Below, piece by piece: positions 1-5,576 of a stretch of 64,000 nucleotides of DNA. The stretch is from IMG/VR virus record IMGVR_UViG_3300036770_003135, positions 1-64,000 of that record; one strand, written 5' to 3'. Both the position numbers and the translations under genes were made by a program. Each line of letters starts with the position of its first letter. Within the stretch, counting starts at the first letter, position 1. The notes below the pieces were generated by a model. The model saw only the letters and a list, made by a program, of their open reading frames with translations. It was not told the DNA's origin and searched no databases. The stretch comes from a virus.

Positions 1-85
1 TTTCTCGTTTGTCGGTCAAAGAAAATTCAATCATTTCTCCATAACCATTCAGTTTAATCTTTTCTGGTAAATTCATATTTTTCAT
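1..85 (-). CDS. Partial small protein, N-terminal 28 residues
   Basis: An open frame starts with ATG at 83-85 and runs off the left edge of the window; it begins MKNMNLPEKIKLNGYG. No family is recognisable from 28 residues. It is the last visible member of the cassette array: inverted-repeat site A lies just upstream (111-160), and its leader closely matches the leader of the 1606-1902 gene. That shared leader supports a real start. Function unknown. Confidence 0.55.
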   Translation of the reverse strand, partial: MKNMNLPEKIKLNGYGEMIEFSLTDKRE

Positions 86-110
86 TTGTATAAAATTTTT
101 GATACTAAAT

Positions 111-160
111 ATAACAAAGAATATGTGCCATTAAAACGAACACATATTCTCAACCGTTAT
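111..160 (-). repeat. Cassette-boundary inverted repeat, site A
   Basis: On the plus strand the site reads ATAAC (111-115), 2-nt spacer, 10-nt arm (118-127), 13-nt loop, perfectly complementary arm (141-150), spacer CAACC, GTTAT (156-160). The loop holds ATTAAAACGA, shared with sites C and F. No T-run follows the stem in the gene direction, so it is not a typical terminator. The layout matches five other sites in this array. Confidence 0.8.
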
Positions 161-171
161 AATTAATAAAA

Positions 172-249
172 TTATTTAGGTATCCAAAACCCTTGAATTG
201 TCTGTTTTACTTCAATAAATACTATTCCGTTTGCTGTTCTTATCCACAT
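172..249 (-). CDS. Tiny 25-aa hypothetical protein in cassette array
   Basis: An ATG at 247-249 opens a 25-codon frame (MWIRTANGIVFIEVK...) ending with TAA at 172-174. It is the only ORF between repeat sites A and B. Its stop lies 12 nt from the GTTAT end of site A, the same geometry as the other genes in the array. The mix of hydrophobic and charged residues is plausible for a short protein, but no family is recognised. The case rests mainly on position, and it could be chance. Confidence 0.35.
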   Translation of the reverse strand: MWIRTANGIVFIEVKQTIQGFWIPK

Positions 250-263
250 AATTTTACGATTTT

Positions 264-350
264 ATAACAAGGTATATGTGAAATACCTTATAAAGTTTTT
301 ACTAAATTTTAAGTTTGTTGTTAGGTACTTCACATATACCCAACCGTTAT
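264..350 (-). repeat. Cassette-boundary inverted repeat, site B
   Basis: ATAAC at 264-268, spacer AA, then an 18-nt arm (271-288) complementary with one mismatch to 323-340, spacer CAACC, and GTTAT at 346-350. The loop is 34 nt and lacks the ATTAAAACGA motif. The 2-nt versus 5-nt spacer asymmetry is identical to sites A and F. It lies directly downstream of the 361-606 gene. Confidence 0.8.
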
Positions 351-360
351 GAGTAATAAT

Positions 361-606
361 TTAAAATTTATTTATTATTTTATTTTCAATATACTCTTTA
401 ACTTTTGATGGTAATATTTGTGTTGGAAATGACCCTTCAGCACCAACATACATTTCACTACTTGCGACATCACTTGCATCTATTTTATAATATTGTTCAT
501 CTGGTGAGCATATTGTTACATGAGTTACCTCACCCCATCTACCAGAACCAACCCAATAAAACCATAGGTCATTTCCAATATGTATTTTTCTTTTCGTTTT
601 TTTCAT
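361..606 (-). CDS. Hypothetical 81-aa cassette protein
   Basis: A compact 81-residue protein starting MKKTKRK from ATG at 606, with a basic N-terminus, an aromatic stretch (DLWFYWVGSGRWGE) and a lysine-rich C-terminal helix. No domain is recognised. The plus-strand frame over the same bases has low-complexity composition and looks like a shadow. The gene sits alone between repeat sites B and C, with its stop 11 nt from site B. A/T-rich leader, no Shine-Dalgarno. Probably an accessory early protein, by inference from position only. Confidence 0.7.
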   Translation of the reverse strand: MKKTKRKIHIGNDLWFYWVGSGRWGEVTHVTICSPDEQYYKIDASDVASSEMYVGAEGSFPTQILPSKVKEYIENKIINKF

Positions 607-632
607 AGGTATAAATTTTAAATTACATACTT

Positions 633-682
633 ATAACAGCAAATATATTACATTAAAACGACAATATATTTGCGACCGTTAT
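633..682 (-). repeat. Cassette-boundary inverted repeat, site C
   Basis: ATAAC at 633-637, then an arm GCAAATATATT (639-649), loop ACATTAAAACGAC, perfect reverse-complement arm (663-673), and GTTAT at 678-682. Counting the stem from 640 gives the same 2-nt and 5-nt spacers as sites A and B. It is nearly identical in arms and loop to site F, 1.3 kb away, which suggests duplication or exchange. Confidence 0.8.
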
Positions 683-690
683 AAGTAATA

Positions 691-960
691 TTATTTTTGT
701 TTTGAGTCCATATATTCTTTCACATAAGCAGAATGTGTGTCTCGCATATTCTGTTCAAGTTTTCTCATTTCATCAATATGTTCTTTTGTAAGTTCAAATA
801 TTCTCATTTCAGATTGCTCGACACCCATTCCAAATGTTGGATGTTGTGGTTCGTTACGTTTTTCGTCTTCTGTTAATTCTCTTGAATTGTTTGTTTTGAA
901 TGTTTCATATGATTCTCTCGCATCCAACATTTCTTTCTTTAATTGTTCTAATTTTTCCAT
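691..960 (-). CDS. Hypothetical 89-aa charged helical protein
   Basis: This 89-aa protein (MEKLEQLKKEMLDARES...) is rich in Glu, Lys, Arg and Met and is likely almost all alpha-helix, with heptad-like stretches in the first 30 and last 35 residues. The centre holds a Pro/Gly-containing turn (EPQHPTFGMG). No family assigned. It lies between repeat sites C and D, with its stop 9 nt from the GTTAT of site C. The opposite-strand ORF here (737-1024) is Ser/Cys/Phe-rich and looks spurious. Probably a small accessory protein or oligomeric adaptor, by inference only. Confidence 0.72.
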   Translation of the reverse strand: MEKLEQLKKEMLDARESYETFKTNNSRELTEDEKRNEPQHPTFGMGVEQSEMRIFELTKEHIDEMRKLEQNMRDTHSAYVKEYMDSKQK

Positions 961-1004
961 AATTTATATTTTTTTAATAGGTAAAACAAAAATAATACTC
1001 ACTT

Positions 1005-1094
1005 ATAACAAGGTGTATAAGTAATTTTTTTACAAAGGTACGAATAAGTTTTGGTATTTCCAAATAAAAAACTACATATACACCCAACCGTTAG
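1005..1094 (-). repeat. Cassette-boundary inverted repeat, site D
   Basis: ATAAC at 1005-1009, spacer AA, a 12-nt arm (1012-1023) complementary with one mismatch to 1073-1084, spacer CAACC, then GTTAG at 1090-1094. The loop is 49 nt. The right terminus is GTTAG rather than GTTAT, so the outermost pair is altered. It follows the 1101-1277 gene by 6 nt. Confidence 0.75.
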
Positions 1095-1100
1095 CAGAAA

Positions 1101-1277
1101 TTACCGCCTAAACTTTTTACTTCTATCCTTTGGGTATAGTGCTTTCATTAACTTTTTATGTTCTTTTTCACTTATCTGCGATGTCGGTAACTCTCCGCTA
1201 ACAGCAGGTTTGTGAAATAAACCACTTTCGATTTCTCCGTAAGTTGGTAGTGATTTGAATGTTCTGTTATTCTTCAT
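1101..1277 (-). CDS. Hypothetical 58-aa basic cassette protein
   Basis: An ATG at 1275-1277 opens 58 codons ending with TAA at 1101-1103. The protein begins MKNNRTFKSLPTYGE and ends in a strongly basic tail (KDRSKKFRR). No family recognised; the basic tail might contact nucleic acid. The left arm of repeat site E lies inside this coding region and the right arm just upstream of the start, so the start codon sits in the loop of a possible long-range hairpin. Mixed coding-like composition and array position support it as real. Confidence 0.62.
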   Translation of the reverse strand: MKNNRTFKSLPTYGEIESGLFHKPAVSGELPTSQISEKEHKKLMKALYPKDRSKKFRR

Positions 1278-1324
1278 ATATTTTAATTGTTAAATGTTTA
1301 CTTCACAAACCTGCGAAACGTTAT
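1198..1324 (-). repeat. Cassette-boundary inverted repeat, site E
   Basis: CTAAC at 1198-1202, a perfect 13-bp arm pair (1204-1216 with 1302-1314), spacer GAAAC, and GTTAT at 1320-1324. The 85-nt loop contains the start of the 1101-1277 gene. The stop codon of the next gene (1321-1323) lies inside the terminal GTTAT. This is the only site that overlaps coding sequence at both ends. Confidence 0.72.
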
Positions 1325-1530
1325 AACCCATTCAACACATCTACAATCTTCTGTGAAATATCTTTTGGTAGTTTATCCCAATTCCAACTCATAAAGTTAT
1401 ATAAAACAATTCCTTCGTCTTCACATTCAATAGAAGATATTTCACCATCTTCATTAACAATCCAAGTTCTATCTAAAAAAGATGAACGGGCCGTGTAATC
1501 AACATTTTCGTTCTTATTATCTTTATTCAT
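1321..1530 (-). CDS. Hypothetical 69-aa acidic cassette protein
   Basis: A 69-aa acidic protein starting MNKDNKNENVDY, with a Trp-rich segment (YNFMSWNWDKLP) and a C-terminal helix ending VDVLNGL. No domain recognised. Its TAA stop is formed by the GTTATAA end of repeat site E, so the repeat supplies the stop. The opposite-strand frame 1259-1498 looks like a shadow. Position in the array and natural composition support a real gene; function unknown. Confidence 0.65.
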   Translation of the reverse strand: MNKDNKNENVDYTARSSFLDRTWIVNEDGEISSIECEDEGIVLYNFMSWNWDKLPKDISQKIVDVLNGL

Positions 1531-1565
1531 ATTATTTAAGTTTTGTATTTCAATTTAGGAAAAAA

Positions 1566-1590
1566 CTACATATATCCGTAACCGTTATGC
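1566..1590 (-). repeat. Truncated cassette-boundary repeat (right half only), site G
   Basis: A tract CTACATATATCCG followed by TAACC and GTTATGC closely matches the right half of site D. No matching left arm or ATAAC box is visible between here and the 1321-1530 start. It follows the 1606-1902 gene at the distance expected for a site, so it looks like a decayed or rearranged copy. Confidence 0.5.
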
Positions 1591-1605
1591 TTAATTTTAA
1601 AAATT

Positions 1606-1902
1606 TTATGAATTTGTTTTATGCTTCGCAATCCACTCATCATAAGTTAGTGTATTAGATTGTAAATACTTTTTAGCAATTTCAGCGTTATATTGTCTAT
1701 TTTCTTCCATTAAATTACCATCCCTAAACATTTCACCTGTTTTAATTGCTTTCCAATCTAAACCACCTTTCCATTCAACAATTAACATTTGAGACATTAC
1801 ATCTTTTAAATGTTCTTGTGTTGTTGTTTCGCTTTGCATATTTATAAAACCATCAGTTACTTGTTTCATATATGTTTCATATTCTTTTTGATATTCTCTC
1901 AT
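1606..1902 (-). CDS. Hypothetical 98-aa cassette protein
   Basis: A 98-aa, largely helical charged protein (MREYQKEYETYMKQ...) with a central aromatic segment (VEWKGGLDWKAIK) and a C-terminal stretch YDEWIAKHK. No family recognised. The leader shares a long near-identical tract with the leader of the truncated gene at 1-85, so both cassettes carry the same upstream module. It lies between half-site G and complete site F. Probably a real accessory gene; function unknown. Confidence 0.7.
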   Translation of the reverse strand: MREYQKEYETYMKQVTDGFINMQSETTTQEHLKDVMSQMLIVEWKGGLDWKAIKTGEMFRDGNLMEENRQYNAEIAKKYLQSNTLTYDEWIAKHKTNS

Positions 1903-1935
1903 TTTTTATTTGTATAAAATTTTTAAAACTAAAAC

Positions 1936-1985
1936 ATAACAACAAATATATTGCATTAAAACGACAATATATTTGCAGAAGTTAT
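1936..1985 (-). repeat. Cassette-boundary inverted repeat, site F
   Basis: ATAAC at 1936-1940, spacer AA, an 11-bp perfect stem (1943-1953 with 1965-1975), loop CATTAAAACGA, spacer CAGAA, and GTTAT at 1981-1985. This is the cleanest copy and almost matches site C. It marks the upstream boundary of the array: no further copy was found beyond 2 kb. Confidence 0.82.
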
Positions 1986-1993
1986 AGGTAATA

Positions 1994-2182
1994 TTAAAAT
2001 TTGCTTTTAACATCATCTACGAACTTTTGTAAACTTATTTCTTCATCATCCTGATATAGTTTGCCATCTTTTAATTCTGCTACTACGTCATCGCCATTCA
2101 TATAATTCCAAAAGTTTACAAAAGTTCTACCATCACCAACAACGTGAAGTTCGATTTCTATTTTTAATCTTTTTTCTTCCAT
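1994..2182 (-). CDS. Hypothetical 62-aa small protein
   Basis: A 62-aa acidic protein (MEEKRLKIEIELHVV...) that looks like a short beta-rich segment, an 'ELKDGKLYQDDEE' turn, then a C-terminal helix. No family recognised. The stop is 9 nt from repeat site F. It is the most upstream gene of the array, and no repeat lies between it and the methyltransferase gene at 2220. Start chosen at ATG 2182, preceded by an A/T-rich leader. Confidence 0.68.
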   Translation of the reverse strand: MEEKRLKIEIELHVVGDGRTFVNFWNYMNGDDVVAELKDGKLYQDDEEISLQKFVDDVKSKF

Positions 2183-2219
2183 ATCAAATTTTAATACATA
2201 CCTATATTACTCATTTTAT

Positions 2220-2672
2220 CTAATTTTTTCTTCCATCAAATACAACAATCATACTATCTTTTGTACCACTTTGTACTTTACCCTTTGAATTTACAGGATA
2301 ATAAAAATTACCATCATTATCAACTTTCCCAAATTTAATCCTTCCCCTTACAAATTCAATTTCAGTCGCATTTGGTTTAATATAATCGTGAAATAACCTT
2401 GTGGAGGTGGAAACTGGTATCAAAAATACACAAACTTTTCCCTTCTTCATCTCCTCAATCCCTTTCTTAATAAAGGCCTCCTTTAACTTCTGACTATATG
2501 GGGGATTTATGAAATTTGACATCCCCCATTCAATATTTAAACCATCAATATCAACATCTTTCTCATTGTATGGACAAGGGTCAAAATCAAATTTAAACCT
2601 CTTGTTTAACTCCTCATAAAATTCTGGGGGAGTTGCATAATTATCATCATTATTAATGTGAATCTTTTTCAT
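2220..2672 (-). CDS. Phage-type DNA adenine-N6 methyltransferase
   Basis: At 150 aa this matches the compact phage Dam-like family (DNA N-6-adenine-methyltransferase). Visible features are the N-terminal 'NNDDNYATPPEFYEEL' segment, a 'FDFDPCP' strand typical of the SAM-binding fold, and the catalytic NPPY motif at residues 56-59. Such enzymes methylate adenine in phage DNA, commonly as protection from host restriction. The ATG overlaps the stop of the preceding Cys-pair gene (TAATG), implying translational coupling. Target sequence cannot be read from the protein. Confident on family, inferred on role. Confidence 0.88.
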   Translation of the reverse strand: MKKIHINNDDNYATPPEFYEELNKRFKFDFDPCPYNEKDVDIDGLNIEWGMSNFINPPYSQKLKEAFIKKGIEEMKKGKVCVFLIPVSTSTRLFHDYIKPNATEIEFVRGRIKFGKVDNDGNFYYPVNSKGKVQSGTKDSMIVVFDGRKN

Positions 2673-2896
2673 TAAAATAATTCAAAATCTTTATTTATGT
2701 GACCACAATCATCACAACGATATGTTGGGAATGGTACTAATGTATCCTCCAAACTACCAGTTAATAGTTTTGATACCTTTTTAACCATAACCACTTCTTT
2801 GAAGTACTTTGACCCACACTCTTCACAAGTAATGGTGGGTTGTTCTCTCAAATCAATCTTTGGTAAACTCTTTTCCGTGTTAATTAAATTGTCCAT
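2672..2896 (-). CDS. Small Cys-pair (zinc-ribbon-like) protein
   Basis: A 74-aa protein with two CxxC knuckles, CEEC near residues 24-27 and CDDC about 60 residues in. The arrangement is typical of a zinc ribbon, which usually binds nucleic acid or protein. No specific family is recognised. It overlaps the methyltransferase start by one base and is overlapped at its own start by the upstream 58-aa gene, so it is part of one co-translated run with the nuclease and primase genes. Function unknown. Confidence 0.75.
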   Translation of the reverse strand: MDNLINTEKSLPKIDLREQPTITCEECGSKYFKEVVMVKKVSKLLTGSLEDTLVPFPTYRCDDCGHINKDFELF

Positions 2897-3056
2897 TATT
2901 TTCGTTTTTATATATAAGTTTATATGTTTTTGGGTTTATTCCAATTATTTCTTTATCTGATACAAATTTAACACCATTATAAACATAATGATATTTCTTT
3001 GATTTCATCCCAATGTAATTTAATAACTTTTCAATTTTTGTCTTTTCACAATTCAT
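2880..3056 (-). CDS. Hypothetical 58-aa basic protein
   Basis: ATG at 3054-3056 opens 58 codons (MNCEKTKIEKLLNYIGMKSKK...) ending TAA at 2880-2882, overlapping the Cys-pair gene by 17 nt. It is Lys-, Tyr- and Asn-rich, and part of the sequence reads like a small beta unit (YHYVYNGVKFVSDKEIIG). It fills what would otherwise be a 178-base hole in a tightly packed operon, which supports it. No family recognised. Confidence 0.6.
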   Translation of the reverse strand: MNCEKTKIEKLLNYIGMKSKKYHYVYNGVKFVSDKEIIGINPKTYKLIYKNENNGQFN

Positions 3057-3074
3057 TTTTTAATTGTATTGGTA

Positions 3075-3923
3075 TTATAAATCTAATTTTAAATTAAAAA
3101 CTTGCGCAATTACATTCATAGGAATTCTAAACTCTTCAAATGTCCCATCCTCTTTCAATAATACGATTATCGCCCCAAAAAGTCCAATATTTTCATATTT
3201 ACTTCCAACCAACATTTTAAACAATAATCTCAAATATAATGGTAGTTGAACATAATAGTGACCCAAAGCATTATTGGGTAACTTATTGAAGGGGTATTTC
3301 ATCGGTTTTGTAAAATGGTTGGATTCAAAGTTTTTAGGTTTATTTGTTTTATAATCAGTTACTATCCAACCTATTTTATTTTTTTCTTCATTTTTTATTA
3401 ACCATAATTTATCTGGTTGTCCTGTATATTTTAATTCTGGATGACCTAAAACAGTTTCCGTATCAAATAAAAGTGCTTTTCTTTCTTTCATAAGATTTAA
3501 AAAGTTAATCCCAGCACTGACCATTCTATCACTCTTTAATATTTGGTCAAAATCACAATCAAAGATTGGTTGTCTAACCTCTTTCTTAATATCAAACATA
3601 TCAAGGGATTTTTGTTCCAATAAAAAGTGGGTTCTACTACCTAAGTTAGTTGAATATGTTCCGGCATCAGACCATTCTTTTAACAATTTTTGTTGTTCTT
3701 CAATATCACCTTTAGCTTTCTTTAATGCAATTTCTTCAGCTGGGAATTCATCATAATAGTTTTTAATTACTTTTGATACTGATTTCCAATCATCTCTAGA
3801 ATTACCATTAAGGTCTAACATAGTGTATTTGTGATGTTCTTCGTCAAACGAAAGTTTTAATTCTTTCCTTTTATCTTCCAAAAAACATTTAATTTCATCT
3901 CTTAATTCAATTAATTCATTCAT
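3075..3923 (-). CDS. PD-(D/E)XK (RecB/Cas4-like) nuclease
   Basis: This 282-aa protein carries signatures of the PD-(D/E)XK nuclease fold: an early helix 'LGSRTHFLLE', 'ELKYTGQPDKLWLI' giving the first metal-binding acidic residue, 'GWIVTDYKTNK' giving the D-x-K pair, and 'YYVQLPLYLRLL', the QxxxY motif of the RecB/exonuclease branch. It probably degrades or processes DNA in phage recombination or host DNA breakdown. It overlaps the upstream HNH gene by 4 nt (ATGA). No fused helicase. The family call is firm; the specific role is not known. Confidence 0.82.
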   Translation of the reverse strand: MNELIELRDEIKCFLEDKRKELKLSFDEEHHKYTMLDLNGNSRDDWKSVSKVIKNYYDEFPAEEIALKKAKGDIEEQQKLLKEWSDAGTYSTNLGSRTHFLLEQKSLDMFDIKKEVRQPIFDCDFDQILKSDRMVSAGINFLNLMKERKALLFDTETVLGHPELKYTGQPDKLWLIKNEEKNKIGWIVTDYKTNKPKNFESNHFTKPMKYPFNKLPNNALGHYYVQLPLYLRLLFKMLVGSKYENIGLFGAIIVLLKEDGTFEEFRIPMNVIAQVFNLKLDL

Positions 3924-4477
3924 ATGATTTTATTACTTTTTTTATAATTTTCGTTAGCCCATAGGGGTTGTAAATTAGTATAATGTGATAAACGATAAAC
4001 ATCTTCAATTGTTTGAGCTTGAGATATTGGTATTTTGTGGTCAATATGCCACCCATAAAATCCAAAGTTTTCCCAACTCATCCCATCTTTAAATTGTTGT
4101 TCTAAATACATTTTCAATTCATTTGGGGTACAACCAACAAAATCTATAGTTTTATTCAATGAAGTATTAAAATTCTTACTTTTTAAGAAAAGTTTCAATC
4201 TATTTCTTACAGAAATTTTAATCTTATAAATAAGGTCATTATTTCTACGTTTTGTTTCTCGTAAATTTCTGTTTTTTTTCGTTATATCTTTATTTTTTAA
4301 TTGATAATTGGTTTGTCTTTCAATTTCTTTTTTTTGATTTTTGTAATAAAAATTTTTGTATTCCCCTGACGTACATAAACGACATCGATATCTCAACCCA
4401 TCTTTTGAATATTTATCCTTATTAAATTCACAAAGTGATTTTTCAACCCCACATTTTTTACATACTTTTGTTTCCAT
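3920..4477 (-). CDS. HNH endonuclease with N-terminal zinc finger (copy 1)
   Basis: A 185-aa free-standing HNH endonuclease. A four-cysteine zinc finger (C6, C9, C32, C35) is followed by a long basic helical region and the HNH core 'WHIDHKIPIS...HYTNLQPLWANENYKKSNK' at about residues 143-183. Such proteins are usually homing endonucleases that spread in phage genomes. Its start overlaps by 20 nt a 52-aa ribbon-helix-helix-like gene, and its end overlaps the nuclease gene. The same pair occurs again on the other side of the primase gene. Confidence 0.88.
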   Translation of the reverse strand: METKVCKKCGVEKSLCEFNKDKYSKDGLRYRCRLCTSGEYKNFYYKNQKKEIERQTNYQLKNKDITKKNRNLRETKRRNNDLIYKIKISVRNRLKLFLKSKNFNTSLNKTIDFVGCTPNELKMYLEQQFKDGMSWENFGFYGWHIDHKIPISQAQTIEDVYRLSHYTNLQPLWANENYKKSNKII

Positions 4478-4616
4478 TTTTATAGTCTTTGAGTAATTTA
4501 TTTACTAAAGAAGATAAATTAATATGTTGTTGTCGAAAATAGTTTAGTAATTCAGGTTCTAATGCAACTGATACTTTTGTTTTCTTTTCGTTTTCATTTT
4601 TGATTTTTCTTCCCAT
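4458..4616 (-). CDS. Ribbon-helix-helix-like DNA-binding protein paired with HNH (copy 1)
   Basis: A 52-aa frame from ATG 4616 begins MGRKIKNENEK. A short beta-like segment (KVSVALEPE) is followed by two predicted helices (LLNYFRQQHI, LSSLVNKLLKDY), the pattern of small MetJ/Arc or CopG-type regulators. It overlaps the HNH start by 20 nt, so the two are probably co-translated. A paralogue with the same 'HINLSSL.NKLLK.Y' core stands before the second HNH gene. A TATTTAT box lies 5 nt before the ATG. Probably represses or guides its partner; that is inference. Confidence 0.75.
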   Translation of the reverse strand: MGRKIKNENEKKTKVSVALEPELLNYFRQQHINLSSLVNKLLKDYKNGNKSM

Positions 4617-4621
4617 ATAAT

Positions 4622-4628
4622 ATAAATA
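4622..4628 (-). promoter_or_regulatory. TATTTAT box before RHH copy 1
   Basis: TATTTAT in gene direction, 5 nt before the ATG at 4616. The flanks (ATATTTAT then ATTATATGGG) resemble those of the paralogous gene at 6459. The short gap would imply a leaderless message if this is a -10 element. Confidence 0.4.
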
Positions 4629-4667
4629 TAATCAAATTTATAAAAGTGTGAATATTCACATTTTTTT

Positions 4668-5570
4668 TTATTTTATTTCAATATAATATTCATTTATTTG
4701 TCCCCTCAAATCGGCAATATCCTTGTCCAAAGGTAGTTTAACTATTTTAATTTTTCCATATAAATTCCCACCATTTAACTCGTGATACAATTTGATTGCA
4801 TTATTCCAAGCATCACCATCCAAGGCAATTGTTATATTACCATTACACTTTTCATATAAGGTATCAAATAATAATGAACTCATATGTTTTCCCAACATTG
4901 GAATACTATTTGGAATGAATATTGAATCAAATGCACCTTCAACTAGGGTAATATCTTTATTCCAATCAATCAAACTCTCAAAGAATATGATTTCATCTTT
5001 TGGATTTTCAGGGTTTTTATATTTTGCTTTTGTATGTAAATCCCAACTTCTGGCAATATAGTAATTTAATTTGTTATTTTTATCATAAGATGGGATTATT
5101 ATTCTACCAGCGTGACTACCATTATCACAAAAACCGATTCCATATCTTTCAATTATTTCATCGGTAATACCCCTATTCATTAAATAATTATATGCTTGTC
5201 TTCTTACTGGGTATATTGATGAGACCTCATTGAACTTCCGATAAAAACTCGGTAGTTCAAGTTTGTTTACCTTTTTCTTTTGTATTGGTTTGTTTTCTTC
5301 TGGTAAAAAAGTACTTAACAATTTTAATTGTTTTTTATTACCATATCTTTTTACTAATTTATGAATAGTACCATGAGTATCATTCACTTCTGAACAAGAC
5401 CAACATTTCCAAACTCCTTGAAAAATATTAACTTCTAGGTTTCCTTTGTTTCTATCTTCATCACATTCTTTACAATTGAACCCATATTGACCTTTACTTT
5501 CATATGATTTTTTTGGGTCTCCCAAAATATCCGTTAATACATCCAACAAAACTTCATTACCATCATCCAT
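4668..5570 (-). CDS. DnaG-type primase
   Basis: At 300 aa this has the size of a compact phage primase (T4 gp61 role). The N-terminal zinc-binding region shows C33, C36, C56 and C59 (the latter in 'CWSCS'). The Toprim core follows with 'ITLVEGAFDSI' and 'IALDGDAWNN', whose Glu and Asp-x-Asp bind catalytic metals. It would make RNA primers for lagging-strand synthesis with the DnaB-like helicase encoded at 40374. HNH genes stand on both sides, 6 nt upstream and about 190 nt downstream. Confidence 0.9.
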   Translation of the reverse strand: MDDGNEVLLDVLTDILGDPKKSYESKGQYGFNCKECDEDRNKGNLEVNIFQGVWKCWSCSEVNDTHGTIHKLVKRYGNKKQLKLLSTFLPEENKPIQKKKVNKLELPSFYRKFNEVSSIYPVRRQAYNYLMNRGITDEIIERYGIGFCDNGSHAGRIIIPSYDKNNKLNYYIARSWDLHTKAKYKNPENPKDEIIFFESLIDWNKDITLVEGAFDSIFIPNSIPMLGKHMSSLLFDTLYEKCNGNITIALDGDAWNNAIKLYHELNGGNLYGKIKIVKLPLDKDIADLRGQINEYYIEIK

Positions 5571-5576
5571 AAAATA

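Noticed and set aside
405-1498. Plus-strand ORFs in the cassette array (405-608, 737-1024, 1259-1498)
   Set aside because: They lie opposite minus-strand frames with natural protein composition, are rich in His/Leu/Ser/Phe runs, and do not respect the repeat boundaries.
111-1985. Inverted repeats as ordinary rho-independent terminators
   Set aside because: Stems are A/T-rich, share fixed ATAAC/GTTAT ends and spacers, and are not followed by T-runs; real terminators in the window (36162, 45505, 61646, 63251) look different.
111-1985. Calling the repeats canonical integron attC sites
   Set aside because: The R-box-like ends fit only partly, the spacer asymmetry (2 versus 5 nt) is not standard, no integrase is present, and gene orientation relative to the best-matching strand is reversed. 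Kept as attC-like only.
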